64,000 bases of DNA, from assembly GCF_016654115.1 (NCBI RefSeq), contig NZ_JAEQAZ010000007.1:1-64000 (forward strand), given 5' to 3'. The position numbers were made by a program, and so were the translations under genes. The notes below the pieces were generated by a model, which worked only from the letters and a program-made list of their open reading frames with translations, was not told the origin of the DNA and made no database searches. Each line of letters begins with the position of its first letter. Position 1 is the stretch's first letter. Below, in pieces: positions 1 to 16,424 of this stretch. The stretch is from Streptomyces sp. MBT53. Lineage in GTDB: Bacteria; Actinomycetota; Actinomycetes; Streptomycetales; Streptomycetaceae.

Positions 1-1236
1 GGGCGCGAGTGTGGGCGCGACGGACGGGGCCGCGGCGAAGGAGACCTCGGGGGCGGGGGCGGCCGGCTGCCACTCCTGCTGCGGCGGGCGCCAGGACGGT
101 TCCGGTGCGGGCTGCCAGTCGGGCTGGGCCGCGGGCTGCTGGGGGATGAGAGGAATTTGCCCTGTGGACCAAGCCGGTTGCTCGGCGACTGCGGGCATCT
201 GCCCGGTCGACCAGGCCGGTTGCTCGGTCACTGCGGGCATCTGCCCCGTGGACCACGTCTGTTGCTCGGTCACTGCGGGGAACTGGCCCGTGGACCACGG
301 CGCTTGCTGGGTCACTGCGGGCATCTGCCCTGTGGACCAGGGCTGTTGCTCGGTCACCATTGGCATCTGTCCGGTGGACCACGTGGTCTCCGGGGCGGAC
401 CAGGCCGTCTCCGGCGGCGGCCAGGTGGCGCCCGTCGGCGCGGTCTCGGTGCGCGGCGCGCCGATGGGCGGGAGCAGGTCCAGGCTCGCGGTGAGCGGGT
501 CGAAGGCCGGTGCCGGGGCCGTCGCGAACTGCTGCGGTGCCATGACGCGCGCGGGCGGCACGCCGAAGGCCGGGGCGATCGGCACCGGCGGCAGGTCGAG
601 GACGGTCGCCGGAGGCATCTGCGACATCTGGGCCTGAGCCATCTGCGCGATCTGGGCGATCTGAGACATCTGCGGAGACTGCGGCATCTGCGTCTGCGGC
701 ATCTGCGCCATCACAGGAGACTGCTGTGTCTGCTGTGTCTGCTGTGCGGCGGGAGGTAGCGCGGCGATGGGCGCTGCGGTCAACTCCGCTGCGGGAGCCA
801 TGAGTTGCGGGGCGGTGGGCTCCGGTGCGGCGGTGGTCCCCATGGTCAGTTCGGCCACGGCGCGGCCGGTGCTCTGGGGTTCGGGACGTCGTTCGGACCG
901 ATCGGACCGCTCGGGGCGGGATTCGGCCGGGCGGGCAGGGGTCCTGCCGGGCGGCAGTATCGCCGGTACGGTCGGGCCCAGTTGGGTGCGGGCGCGGTCG
1001 AACAGCTGCCGGGTGACGGCTTCGACGGCGGGGTCGGAAGAGCGTGACGCGCTGGGGCGCGACTCGACACGCTTGCGCGGTTTCCCGGACATCGCACGTG
1101 TGGCGTTGTAGGTTCCGGAGTCCGTCTCGGCCCGGTCGTAAAGAGAGTTGATCCGCCGCTGGACTTCGTCGCGGCTGGGTCGGTCGTCCACGGTGGGGCC
1201 ACTGCCTCCGGTGCGCGTGCGTCGTTCTGCCGGCAT
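1..1236 (-). CDS. Probable secreted/wall-associated C40 (NlpC/P60) hydrolase, N-terminal part
   Basis: The frame is open from an ATG with an AAGGAG site to the window edge, so only the first 412 codons are seen. The N-terminus (MPAERRTRTG, then EVQRRINSLYDRAE and YNATRA around residues 25-45) resembles the N-terminal segment of Streptomyces NlpC/P60 endopeptidases that cut peptidoglycan stem peptides. No clear signal peptide is visible at the extreme N-terminus. The rest of the visible part is low-complexity, rich in Pro, Gln, Met and Ala, and contains six 14-residue repeats; the catalytic Cys/His domain would lie beyond the window. The c-di-AMP riboswitch in its leader supports a cell-wall role, because this riboswitch class typically precedes such hydrolases and Rpf proteins in actinobacteria. 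The family call is inference; the frame and start are seen directly. Confidence 0.6.
   Translation of the reverse strand, partial: MPAERRTRTGGSGPTVDDRPSRDEVQRRINSLYDRAETDSGTYNATRAMSGKPRKRVESRPSASRSSDPAVEAVTRQLFDRARTQLGPTVPAILPPGRTPARPAESRPERSDRSERRPEPQSTGRAVAELTMGTTAAPEPTAPQLMAPAAELTAAPIAALPPAAQQTQQTQQSPVMAQMPQTQMPQSPQMSQIAQIAQMAQAQMSQMPPATVLDLPPVPIAPAFGVPPARVMAPQQFATAPAPAFDPLTASLDLLPPIGAPRTETAPTGATWPPPETAWSAPETTWSTGQMPMVTEQQPWSTGQMPAVTQQAPWSTGQFPAVTEQQTWSTGQMPAVTEQPAWSTGQMPAVAEQPAWSTGQIPLIPQQPAAQPDWQPAPEPSWRPPQQEWQPAAPAPEVSFAAAPSVAPTLAP
130..381 (-). repeat. Six tandem 42-bp repeats encoding WSTGQMPAVTEQxx
   Basis: Six head-to-tail copies of a 42-bp unit, in frame with the host gene. Units read WSTGQMPMVTEQQP, WSTGQMPAVTQQAP, WSTGQFPAVTEQQT, WSTGQMPAVTEQPA, WSTGQMPAVAEQPA and WSTGQIPLIPQQPA. 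The last unit is the most diverged. Copy number is likely to vary between strains. Confidence 0.9.
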
Positions 1237-1704
1237 GGCAGACGTGCTCCTTCCGCTTCGCGCCTACCGGGTTAGCTGTCGGGTTCGGGCGTCGATCACG
1301 GAAGGTTTGCCCTACGGTCCTTGCCCTGAGGGGCAGTTGGACCGATTCACCCCAAGTTCGGTTGGGTCCCCGGCTCCGGCTGTCGCGAGCGACACGCCGG
1401 ACTCGGCGCAAGCCGTGCGGCCCGGCGCCGATCGCCGGAGTAGGTCGTACGGCCTGGACGCCAACTTAGCCAACGTGTGTGCCTCGTGTGAAGGTTGAAG
1501 CGCGATATGTCCGATACGTATTTGTGACCTTTACCTCGCCCTGGTGTGTCGAGGGGTCAGGGGCTCGCCGGGGCGGGTGATCCATAAGAGGTCGCTATGA
1601 ATTTCTGGGACGGTTGAACACGCTGGGGCCGGGCTCCGTATTGGGTCGGGGGATTTCCATGCCGGGACGAGCCGGGCCGACCGATACGTGTAGGAGCAAC
1701 TTCC
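1237..1704. other. Divergent intergenic region of 468 bp
   Basis: It separates the riboswitch-controlled hydrolase gene from the DUF1996 wall-protein gene. The left part is the riboswitch. The right part (about 1500-1690) should hold the promoter of the rightward gene; I see no convincing -35/-10 pair and no coding frame with a ribosome site there. Confidence 0.6.
1261..1408 (-). ncRNA. c-di-AMP riboswitch (ydaO/yuaA class) in the hydrolase leader
   Basis: Read on the minus strand, the leader carries in order the conserved blocks of actinobacterial ydaO riboswitches: CGCCGAGTCCGGC, GCCGGAGCCGGGGACCCAA, GGGGTGAATCGG, a variable GC arm, GTAGGGCA, then CCGAACCCGACAGCTAAC and CGGTAGGCG. The outer CGCC and GGCG pair as the closing stem. 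It ends 24 nt before the ATG. In known cases c-di-AMP binding lowers expression of the downstream wall hydrolase. The class assignment is by recognising the motif blocks, not by a covariance model. Confidence 0.85.
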
Positions 1705-3819
1705 TTGGCACGCAACACGCGCAGACGCCCCACAGGCGCACGACGCGCGACGATGGCAGCAGTCGCCCTGATGCTGGGCGGCGGAGGACTGATGGCGGCG
1801 AACGTCTACGCGTCGGCGTCCGAAGGTGGTTGGGGCGGTGACTCCGCCCAGCAAGGGTCTCCGGACGCGGCATCGCGAGGCGCGACGATCGACTGCCCGG
1901 ACATCGGTACCCAGTTGACGACGGTGCCCGACGAGGCGAAGGCCGACGTCGACAAGGAACTCGCGAATCTGGACCAGCAGATAACCGAGGCCTACCAGAA
2001 GCTTCAGGACTCGAGGGAGTCCATACGCCAGGACGCCTCCTTCGCCGACAACGCGATCATGAATCCGTTGAAGGAGAAGCGGGCCGCGACCATCGGGCGG
2101 ATCGACGACGCGATCGCGCGCGTCGGGGACCGGCCGGAGGGGCTCGACGCGCTCGCCGCCTGCACCCTGATCGCGCCCACGAACGAGAACGGCGACCAGG
2201 GTGACCAGGGAGGCAACGGCAACGGCGACGACCAGAGCGCCAGTGCCAGTGCCAGCACCGGAGACCAGGGCGGCCAGGGCCAGCAGCAGTCCACCAACGG
2301 GCCCGTTGCCTCGGACTACGCGGACATCACCTCCGTACAGCCGAATGTGAACGCTCCGCAGGACCAGGCCGATGCCTCCCGCGGCACGTTCGTCACCGCC
2401 TGCGGGGTGAACGAGAACGGCCTGTTCAACTCCGACAACGTGATCGTCGCGCCCGGAGTCAGCAACGGCGCCCACCACTTCCACGACTACATCGGCAACC
2501 AGTCCAACAACGCCTTCGCCAGCGACCAGGATCTCGCGAACGCCGACACCAGCTGCGAGAACCCGGGCGACAAGTCCACCTACTACTGGCCCGTGCTGCG
2601 TCTGCAGAACGGCAAGCAGGAGCGGGACGCCGACAAGCCCGGTGGCGGCACCGAGGGCAACACCGGTGAGATCGTCACGGCCAAGCAGGTCACCCTGACC
2701 TTCGAGGGCAACCCGCAGAGCAAGGTCGTCGCGATGCCGCGCCTCCTGCGCATCATCACCGGCGACGCGAAGGCCTTCGTCAACGGCCCGGCCAACGCCA
2801 ACGCCTCCTGGAGCTGCACCGGGTTCGAGGACCGGCAGCTCAAGGACAAGTACCCGCTGTGCCCGTCCGGCAGTGACGTCGTGCGCACCTTCAAGTTCCA
2901 GAGCTGCTGGGACGGCCGCAACATCGACAGCGCCAACCACCGCACCCACGTGGCCTTCGAGGCCGCCGACGGCGCCTGCCCGGCCGGCTTCAAGGCCATT
3001 CCGCAGCTGGTCCAGCGGATCGTCTACGCCGTCGACGCGCCGAGCCTCCAGGACGGCGGCAAGACGAGCCCGCTGTTCGCGGTGGACTCCTTCCCCGAGC
3101 AGCAGCACAAGCCCGTCACCGACCACGGCGACTTCATCAACGTCTTCTCCGAGAGCCTGATGAACGACATGGTCACCTGCATCAACAGCGGCGAGAAGTG
3201 CGGCGCCGGCACGGACAACGACCCTGGAACGGGCGGCGGTTCGGACAACGGCAACGGCAACGGCAATGGCAATGGCAACGGTGCTGGCGGCGGTTCGGGT
3301 GAGCCGCAGGAGTCCCCGTCGGCGACCGACACCGCTACGGCGGCGCCTACCGCCACCGCGTCCGACGAGCCCGGCGGGAACGGCGGCAACGGCGGGGACG
3401 AGGGGAATGGCGGCAACGGCGGCAACTCCGGTGACCAGCCTTCCGCCGATCCCGCGACGAGCGCCCCGGACACCGAGACCAGCGCCCCCGAGCCCACCGA
3501 CACCCAGACCACCGACCCCGGAGATCTGACGACCGCCGTGTCCGTCCCCAAGGCCGACACAAAGACCGAAGGGTCCAAGTCGACAGAGACGCAGGGGAGT
3601 TCGGAAGACCAGACCGGTGGCCAGGTCGGCAGCCCCGTGGCGACACCGCCCGACTCGTCCTCGGGCGGGGAGAGCTACGCAGCCGTGGGTCCGAACCAGC
3701 CGCAGGCTCAGGGCGGCCTGGCGGAGACCGGCGCGAACCTGTGGCCGGCGATGGCCGGAGCGCTGCTGCTCGTCGCCGGATTCGTCGTGCTGTACCGGAG
3801 TAAGCGCAGCACTCGCTGA
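1705..3819 (+). CDS. Secreted DUF1996 protein with LAETG sortase signal
   Basis: A 704-residue exported protein. It starts at TTG, 8 nt after TAGGAG. Residues 1-38 are a long Arg-rich signal peptide (RRRPTGARR followed by a hydrophobic stretch ending in ASA). A Gln/Asp/Gly-rich linker follows, then a DUF1996 domain at about 225-460, recognisable by GTFVTACGV and the HHFHDYIGN stretch. The next 200 residues are Ser/Thr/Pro/Gly/Asn-rich wall-spanning sequence. The C-terminus is a complete sorting signal: LAETG at 672-676, a hydrophobic segment and a KRSTR tail, as expected for the class E sortases of Streptomyces. The protein should be covalently fixed to peptidoglycan. The function of DUF1996 is not established. 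Confidence 0.9.
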   Translation: MARNTRRRPTGARRATMAAVALMLGGGGLMAANVYASASEGGWGGDSAQQGSPDAASRGATIDCPDIGTQLTTVPDEAKADVDKELANLDQQITEAYQKLQDSRESIRQDASFADNAIMNPLKEKRAATIGRIDDAIARVGDRPEGLDALAACTLIAPTNENGDQGDQGGNGNGDDQSASASASTGDQGGQGQQQSTNGPVASDYADITSVQPNVNAPQDQADASRGTFVTACGVNENGLFNSDNVIVAPGVSNGAHHFHDYIGNQSNNAFASDQDLANADTSCENPGDKSTYYWPVLRLQNGKQERDADKPGGGTEGNTGEIVTAKQVTLTFEGNPQSKVVAMPRLLRIITGDAKAFVNGPANANASWSCTGFEDRQLKDKYPLCPSGSDVVRTFKFQSCWDGRNIDSANHRTHVAFEAADGACPAGFKAIPQLVQRIVYAVDAPSLQDGGKTSPLFAVDSFPEQQHKPVTDHGDFINVFSESLMNDMVTCINSGEKCGAGTDNDPGTGGGSDNGNGNGNGNGNGAGGGSGEPQESPSATDTATAAPTATASDEPGGNGGNGGDEGNGGNGGNSGDQPSADPATSAPDTETSAPEPTDTQTTDPGDLTTAVSVPKADTKTEGSKSTETQGSSEDQTGGQVGSPVATPPDSSSGGESYAAVGPNQPQAQGGLAETGANLWPAMAGALLLVAGFVVLYRSKRSTR

Positions 3820-3843
3820 CACCTCGCTCGGCTCTGACCGACA

Positions 3844-3879
3844 ACGGCCCGACCGCCCTCACCGGGGCGGCCGGGCCGT
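3844..3879. terminator. Hairpin between convergent DUF1996 and GAPDH genes
   Basis: A 15-bp stem with one A/C mismatch (arms ACGGCCCGACCGCCC and GGGCGGCCGGGCCGT, 6-nt loop) in the 84-bp gap between two converging genes. No U-tract, which is usual in Streptomyces. It can act on both strands. Confidence 0.75.
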
Positions 3880-3903
3880 CGTACGTTCAGCGTGTTCCGG
3901 TGG

Positions 3904-5349
3904 TCAGGCGGCGGGTGCCGGGTACGTCGGGTACTCGACCCCGGAGACGTGCTGGACGACGCGGACGACCTGGCAGGAGTAGCCGAACTCGTTGTCGTAC
4001 CAGAGGTAGAGGATCGCGTTGTCGCCGTCGACCTTGGTGGCGCCCGCGTCGATGATCGAGGCGTGGCGGGAGCCCATGAAGTCGCTCGACACCGCGTCCG
4101 GGGCGGTGGTGAAGTCGATCTGCCGCTTGAGCGGTGAGGTCAGCGAGACATCGCGGAGGTAGTCGAGGACCTCGGCGCGGGTGGTCTCGCGGCCGAGTCG
4201 CAGGCTGAGGATCGCGATCGAGACGTCCGGCACCGGGACGCGGATCGAGCTGCCGGTGATCGGCGCCTTGAGGTCCGGGAGCGCCTTGGCGACGGCGGAC
4301 GCGGCACCGGTCTCGGTGATCACCATGTTGAGCGGCGCGGAACGGCCGCGGCGGTCGGCCTTGTGGTAATTGTCCAGCAGGTTCTGGTCGTTGGTGAACG
4401 AGTGGACGGTCTCCACATGGCCGCGCAGTACACCGTACTCGTCGGCCATCGCCTTCAGCGGCGGCACGATCGCGTTGGTGGTGCAGGACGCGCAGGACAG
4501 GATCTGCTCGTCCGGCTTGATCGTGTCGTGGTTGACGCCGTGCACGATGTTGGGGACGTCGCCCTTGCCCGGCGCGGTCAGCACCACCTTGTCGATCCCG
4601 GGCCGCAGATGCTGCGAAAGTCCTTCCCGGTCACGCCACTTGCCCGTGTTGTCGATGAGGATGGCGTCCTTGATGCCGTACGCCGTGTAGTCGACCTCGG
4701 ACGGGTCGCTCGCGTAGATCACCTTGATCTCGTTGCCGTTGGCGATGATCGTGCTGCTCGCCTCGTCGACGGTGATCGTGCCCTGGAACTGGCCGTGGAT
4801 CGAGTCGCGGCGCAGCAGCGAGGCGCGCTTCACGATGTCCTGGTCCCCGCCCTGGCGTACGACGATGGCGCGCAGCCGTAGGCCGTTGCCCGAGCCGGCC
4901 TTCTCGATGAGCAGGCGGGCGACCAGGCGGCCGATGCGGCCGAAGCCGTAGAGAACGACGTCGCGACCCTCGCGGAACGCGATCTTGTTGCCGCCGGTGG
5001 CACCCGCGACGGCCTCGGCTGTGAACTCCTCGGCGGTCAGGCCGTGTTCGTCGGTGCGGTGGGTCGCGGCGAGCATGCCGATGTCGATCTGGGAGGGGCC
5101 CAGGTCGAGCGTGGTGAGTGCCCGCAGATACGGCAGGGTCTCGGTGACGGAGAGTTCCTCGCCGTCGATCTGGCGGGCGAACCGGTGGGTCTTGAGGATG
5201 CTGACGACCGACTTGTTGACCAGGGAGCGGCTGTGCAGCAGGACGGTGACGTCCCTCTCGCGGTGCAGCTTCCCGATCATCGGGATCATCGACTCCGCGA
5301 TCTCCTCACGGTGCTTCCAGTTGGTGAACGAGTCCTCGTTGACAGGCAC
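3904..5349 (-). CDS. gap: Glyceraldehyde-3-phosphate dehydrogenase, long form
   Basis: A 481-residue protein, about 145 longer than a classic GAPDH. It begins at a GTG. Residues 1-125 are an extra helical-looking domain; the Rossmann motif GFGRIGR is at 135-141; the catalytic signature SCTTN is at 288-292, with Cys289 as the nucleophile. It converts glyceraldehyde 3-phosphate to 1,3-bisphosphoglycerate. The extended form is a known second GAPDH type in Streptomyces, which also carry a normal-length gene, so this is likely an accessory isozyme. Cofactor preference cannot be read from the sequence. It stands alone and is flanked by hairpins on both sides. Confidence 0.93.
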   Translation of the reverse strand: MPVNEDSFTNWKHREEIAESMIPMIGKLHRERDVTVLLHSRSLVNKSVVSILKTHRFARQIDGEELSVTETLPYLRALTTLDLGPSQIDIGMLAATHRTDEHGLTAEEFTAEAVAGATGGNKIAFREGRDVVLYGFGRIGRLVARLLIEKAGSGNGLRLRAIVVRQGGDQDIVKRASLLRRDSIHGQFQGTITVDEASSTIIANGNEIKVIYASDPSEVDYTAYGIKDAILIDNTGKWRDREGLSQHLRPGIDKVVLTAPGKGDVPNIVHGVNHDTIKPDEQILSCASCTTNAIVPPLKAMADEYGVLRGHVETVHSFTNDQNLLDNYHKADRRGRSAPLNMVITETGAASAVAKALPDLKAPITGSSIRVPVPDVSIAILSLRLGRETTRAEVLDYLRDVSLTSPLKRQIDFTTAPDAVSSDFMGSRHASIIDAGATKVDGDNAILYLWYDNEFGYSCQVVRVVQHVSGVEYPTYPAPAA

Positions 5350-5440
5350 AGGTTTCTCTTTCGAGCTAGGCGGCGCTCATATGCTAACCCGCTGTTCATC
5401 TGCTCGTTCCGAGGGGGTCCCTCCTGGGCCGCCGAACGCC

Positions 5441-5478
5441 GTGAGGGCCCTGCCGACGCGCGTCGGCAGGGCCCTCAC
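5441..5478. terminator. Perfect 18-bp stem hairpin after the 104-aa gene
   Basis: Arms GTGAGGGCCCTGCCGACG and CGTCGGCAGGGCCCTCAC separated by 2 nt, just past the stop codon of the cold-shock-group gene. It ends that transcript before the GAPDH promoter. Confidence 0.9.
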
Positions 5479-5497
5479 GGTTGTGCTGGTGTCGTTC

Positions 5498-5812
5498 CTA
5501 CGCGTCCTGGGGCGCGCCGCTGCCCAACAGCGCCGACGCGTTCTCGAACGGCGTGAGCGCGTGCACAGGCGCCGCCTCCGGCAGGCCGTGGCAGGTGAAG
5601 CCGAGCCGGGTCATGGCCCGGATGACCTCGCCGCTGTTGAAGTCGCGCGGATCCTGTCGGGTGATGACCTGCCCCACCTGCTTGACGGGGTAGCGGCGCC
5701 GCCCGATGGTCACGGACTCACCCGTGACCAGCTCGGGCTTGATGCCCTTCATCGTCTCCAGCACTCCCAGCTTGGTGAGATCGAAGGGATACCGGGCGAT
5801 GACACAACGCAT
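5498..5812 (-). CDS. Small conserved protein of unknown function (104 aa)
   Basis: The translation is compact and well balanced (MRCVIARYPFDLTKLG... to GAPQDA) with no signal peptide or membrane segment. I do not recognise a characterised domain. It lies 62 bp downstream of the DEAD-box helicase gene on the same strand and ends just before a strong terminator, so it is probably the last gene of the csp-helicase transcription unit. A role with RNA or in cold response is only suggested by position. Confidence 0.75.
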   Translation of the reverse strand: MRCVIARYPFDLTKLGVLETMKGIKPELVTGESVTIGRRRYPVKQVGQVITRQDPRDFNSGEVIRAMTRLGFTCHGLPEAAPVHALTPFENASALLGSGAPQDA

Positions 5813-5874
5813 GTTGCCTCACAGAGAGAAGGAGAAACCGTCCGAACAGGTCGCCGAAGAGGCCGAGTTGATCC

Positions 5875-7449
5875 CTAGGCCGCAGGGCCGAAGGACGAGC
5901 GTCGCTGGCCCCTGCCGCTTCCGCCGGAGCCGCCGTTGCCGCCGCCACCGCGCCGGGCGGCACCGCCGCCGGTCCGGCCCTCGGCGGCGGGACGGCCACG
6001 ACGGCCGCGCGACGACGAGGAGGAAGGGCTGCGGCGAGTGCGCTCGCGCTGCTCCACGACCGGGGCGGTGATGACGACCGGGACGCCGGAGGGGGCCTGG
6101 GCGCCGGTGATCCGGGTCAGCTCCTCCTCGCCCGAGCGCACCGAGGTGACCTCCGGGGTGACGCCGGCCATGGTCATCAGGCGGGTGAAGTCACGGCGCT
6201 GGTCGGGGGTGACCAGCGTGACGACACTGCCGGACTCGCCCGCACGGGCCGTACGGCCGCCGCGGTGCAGATAGTCCTTGGGGTCGGTGGGCGGGTCGAC
6301 GTTGACGACCAGGTCGAGGTTGTCGACGTGGATGCCGCGCGCCGCGACGTTGGTCGCCACCAGCGCCGTCACATGCCCGTCCTTGAACTGGGCGAGGGTG
6401 CGGGTGCGCTGCGGCTGGGACTTGCCGCCGTGCAGACCGGCCGCGCGGACGCCGTTGCTCAGCAGGTGCTTGACCAGCTTGTCCACCGCGTGCTTGGTGT
6501 CCAGGAACATGATGACCCGGCCGTCGCGCGCCGCGATCTCGGTGGTCGCCCGCTGCTTGTCCGTGCCGTGGACGTGCAGGACGTGGTGTTCCATCGTCGT
6601 GACCGCGCCCGCGGAGGGGTCGACGGAGTGGACGACGGGGTCGGTCAGATAGCGGCGGACCAGGAGGTCCACGTTGCGGTCCAGGGTGGCCGAGAACAGC
6701 ATCCGCTGGCCGCCGGTCTGCACCTGGTCCAGCAGGCCGGTGACCTGCGGCATGAAGCCCATGTCGGCCATCTGGTCGGCCTCGTCGAGGACGGTGATGG
6801 TGACGTGGTCGAGGCGGCAGTCGCCGCGGTCGATGAGGTCCTTGAGGCGTCCCGGAGTCGCGACCACGACCTCCGCACCGCCGCGCAGCGCCCCGGCCTG
6901 GCGGCCGATCGACATACCGCCGACGACGGTGGTCATCCGCACGCTGACGGCGCGGGCGTACGGGGTGAGCGCGTCGGTGACCTGCTGGGCCAGCTCGCGG
7001 GTCGGGACGAGGACGAGCGCGAGTGGCTGACGCGGCTCGGCACGGCGGCCCGCCGTACGGGCCAGCATCGCGAGGCCGAAGGCGAGGGTCTTGCCGGAGC
7101 CGGTACGGCCGCGGCCGAGAACGTCGCGCCCGGCAAGGGAGTTGGGGAGGGTCGTGGCCTGGATCGGGAACGGGACGGTGACGCCCTCGTGGCCGAGCGC
7201 GGCCAACAACTTGGCGGGCATGTCGAGTTCGGCGAACGACTCCACGGCCGGCAGGCCGGGGGTCACGGTCTTCGGCAGCGCGAACTCGCCCTGCAGCGCG
7301 GCCGGTCGACCGCCGCCGCCCTTGGAGCGGCGCGGAGCGCTGGAGCGATTGCCGGACGGAGCCGCCGAGCGGTAGCCGCCGCTCTTTCCGGATTCCGGAT
7401 TTCCATTGCGCTTTCGCGCGAAGCGATCATTTGTACGTGCGCGGTTCAA
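5875..7449 (-). CDS. DEAD-box ATP-dependent RNA helicase
   Basis: A 524-residue RNA helicase. The start is TTG, with AAGGAAGG 8 nt upstream; the open frame continues upstream but has no better start. Motifs in order: Q motif (FPIQ), Walker A TGSGKT, PTRELAQQ, DEAD, SAT, and the C-terminal motif HRGGRTARAG. N- and C-terminal tails are basic and rich in Arg, Gly and Ser, a typical unstructured RNA-binding tail. It should unwind RNA duplexes, for example during cold adaptation or ribosome assembly. The cold-shock gene lies just upstream on the same strand. A stable hairpin in the leader overlaps the ribosome site. Confidence 0.95.
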   Translation of the reverse strand: MNRARTNDRFARKRNGNPESGKSGGYRSAAPSGNRSSAPRRSKGGGGRPAALQGEFALPKTVTPGLPAVESFAELDMPAKLLAALGHEGVTVPFPIQATTLPNSLAGRDVLGRGRTGSGKTLAFGLAMLARTAGRRAEPRQPLALVLVPTRELAQQVTDALTPYARAVSVRMTTVVGGMSIGRQAGALRGGAEVVVATPGRLKDLIDRGDCRLDHVTITVLDEADQMADMGFMPQVTGLLDQVQTGGQRMLFSATLDRNVDLLVRRYLTDPVVHSVDPSAGAVTTMEHHVLHVHGTDKQRATTEIAARDGRVIMFLDTKHAVDKLVKHLLSNGVRAAGLHGGKSQPQRTRTLAQFKDGHVTALVATNVAARGIHVDNLDLVVNVDPPTDPKDYLHRGGRTARAGESGSVVTLVTPDQRRDFTRLMTMAGVTPEVTSVRSGEEELTRITGAQAPSGVPVVITAPVVEQRERTRRSPSSSSSRGRRGRPAAEGRTGGGAARRGGGGNGGSGGSGRGQRRSSFGPAA

Positions 7450-7460
7450 TGTGGAACCTT

Positions 7461-7483
7461 CCTTGATATGGCACGTATCAAGG
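7461..7483 (-). promoter_or_regulatory. Leader hairpin overlapping the helicase Shine-Dalgarno
   Basis: In the mRNA, CCTTGATA and TATCAAGG form a perfect 8-bp stem with a 7-nt loop. The 3' arm contains the first AAGG of the AAGGAAGG ribosome site, so folding would partly hide it. Whether it senses temperature is unknown. Confidence 0.5.
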
Positions 7484-7572
7484 AATTCCCGCGGTGAATG
7501 AACGGCGCAGAGAATCGCAAGAACGAGCCGGTGGCTTCGACGGAATAACGCCGAAGCATGGAAAATGCAGCG

Positions 7573-7608
7573 AGCTGGGGCCCGCACCCCAAGGTGCGGG
7601 CCCCAGCT
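7573..7608 (-). terminator. 16-bp stem terminator after the cold-shock gene
   Basis: Arms AGCTGGGGCCCGCACC and GGTGCGGGCCCCAGCT with a CCAA loop, 18 bp after the cold-shock stop codon. The minus-strand RNA continues with CGCTGCATTTTC, a weak U run. Readthrough could still feed the helicase gene. Confidence 0.9.
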
Positions 7609-7626
7609 GCGAAGTTAACGTCGGTG

Positions 7627-7830
7627 TTACGCAGGGACGATGTTCTCGGCCGTCGGGCCCTTCTGGCCCTGCGCGATGTCGAAGGTCACCTTCTGACCCT
7701 CCTGCAGCTCGCGGAAGCCCTGGGCGGCGATGTTCGAGTAGTGGGCGAAGACGTCAGCGCCGCCACCGTCCTGCTCGATGAAGCCGAAACCCTTTTCCGC
7801 GTTGAACCACTTCACGGTGCCACTGGCCAT
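7627..7830 (-). CDS. CspA-family cold-shock protein
   Basis: A 67-residue single-domain nucleic-acid-binding protein. The start at MASGTVKWF is set by AAGGAG 7 nt upstream. RNP1 (KGFGFI) and RNP2 (VFAHYS, in place of the usual VFVHFS) are both present, and the length is normal. It acts as an RNA chaperone that melts secondary structure at low temperature. Its leader has two hairpins, one followed by a run of seven T, so transcript attenuation is possible. Confidence 0.97.
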   Translation of the reverse strand: MASGTVKWFNAEKGFGFIEQDGGGADVFAHYSNIAAQGFRELQEGQKVTFDIAQGQKGPTAENIVPA

Positions 7831-7855
7831 TTTGTTCTCCTTCGGGGCGGTCAGC

Positions 7856-7878
7856 GGAGTCCGCACAGTGCGGGCTCC
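7856..7878 (-). promoter_or_regulatory. Hairpin in the cold-shock leader
   Basis: Arms GGAGCCCGCA and TGCGGACTCC (one C/A mismatch, 3-nt loop) lie about 25 nt upstream of the cold-shock start codon. It is a candidate leader structure; no further function can be read. Confidence 0.45.
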
Positions 7879-7923
7879 GTGTCGCCGTGATGATCACCCC
7901 GCCGGAAGAAAAACCGGACACAC

Positions 7924-7955
7924 AAAAAAATGCTCCACCGCCTCGGAGGGCGGTG
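7924..7955 (-). terminator. Rho-independent terminator or attenuator between the PKS and cold-shock genes
   Basis: On the minus strand CACCGCC, loop CTCCGA, GGCGGTG, then GGAGCA and seven T. This is the only classical hairpin-plus-T-tract I see in the window. It can end the polyketide synthase transcript or, if the cold-shock promoter lies further upstream, attenuate the cold-shock mRNA. Confidence 0.8.
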
Positions 7956-8083
7956 CGGGCATCTGAAGGGTTTGGCAACCACAACTGCAACTGAGATCAA
8001 TAGTAGCACGGCGCGATCGTGAGTGTGCGGGCGTGAATTCCGTTTCTCATGCCGCGAACATAGATATTCGATCTCCCGTCGGG

Positions 8084-15889
<7,806 letters not shown>

Positions 15890-15971
15890 TTCCACCCCTT
15901 TGCTCACCAACCCCGAGTGGCAACCGTACGACAGGCACCCTCCGGAACCGGGATCGGGCAGGATCTTCGGC

Positions 15972-16409
15972 ATGGCGATGTGCGACTACTTCTCCGCCGC
16001 GAGCGACGAGGCCGCCGTGGGTGTCCTCAACACGCCGGGCGGACCTGATCCGTCGGTCTTCGACGTGCTGTCCCTGAAGGGCATCGACCCGGTGGTCGTC
16101 ATGGCGCGGCTCGAAGGCCTCCTCACGGACTGCGCCTACGACGAGGCACGCGCCCGTCCGCGCTCCGGGCAGCTGCTCTCGGATCCCGAGGCCGAAGCCG
16201 CCTTCGTCATCAGCGTCTCCGACACACTCAGGGACGCGTTGGCTTCGGCGACGGATGACCAACTGGGTCTGGTGGCAGGGCCGTTCGGGGCCGTGGAGGA
16301 GGTGGGTCTACCGCCCGCCGAGGCGCTGGAACTGCTCCGGCTGCTGTCCGGGCTGGCCGGGAGGGCCGTGGCGGAGAACCGGAGGCTGTACTGCTGGTGG
16401 GCCCTCTGA
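15972..16409 (+). CDS. Conserved hypothetical protein (145 aa)
   Basis: An acidic soluble protein beginning [13 protein letters not shown] and ending in CWWAL. The first ATG has AGGAT upstream; a second ATG two codons on would give the MCDYFSAA start. No signal peptide or membrane segment, and I do not recognise a catalytic motif. It is divergent from the polyketide synthase, with only 82 bp between them, so the two may share a control region. It converges on the class II aldolase-like gene. Confidence 0.7.
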   Translation: MAMCDYFSAASDEAAVGVLNTPGGPDPSVFDVLSLKGIDPVVVMARLEGLLTDCAYDEARARPRSGQLLSDPEAEAAFVISVSDTLRDALASATDDQLGLVAGPFGAVEEVGLPPAEALELLRLLSGLAGRAVAENRRLYCWWAL

Positions 16410-16424
16410 CCCGACTCTCCGGTC

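Noticed and set aside
1531..3822. A long minus-strand frame opposite the DUF1996 gene
   Set aside because: The plus strand encodes a signal peptide, DUF1996 and sorting signal; the other is a Val/Gly/Arg-rich shadow.
6265..7497. A plus-strand frame opposite the helicase gene
   Set aside because: All DEAD-box motifs are on the minus strand.
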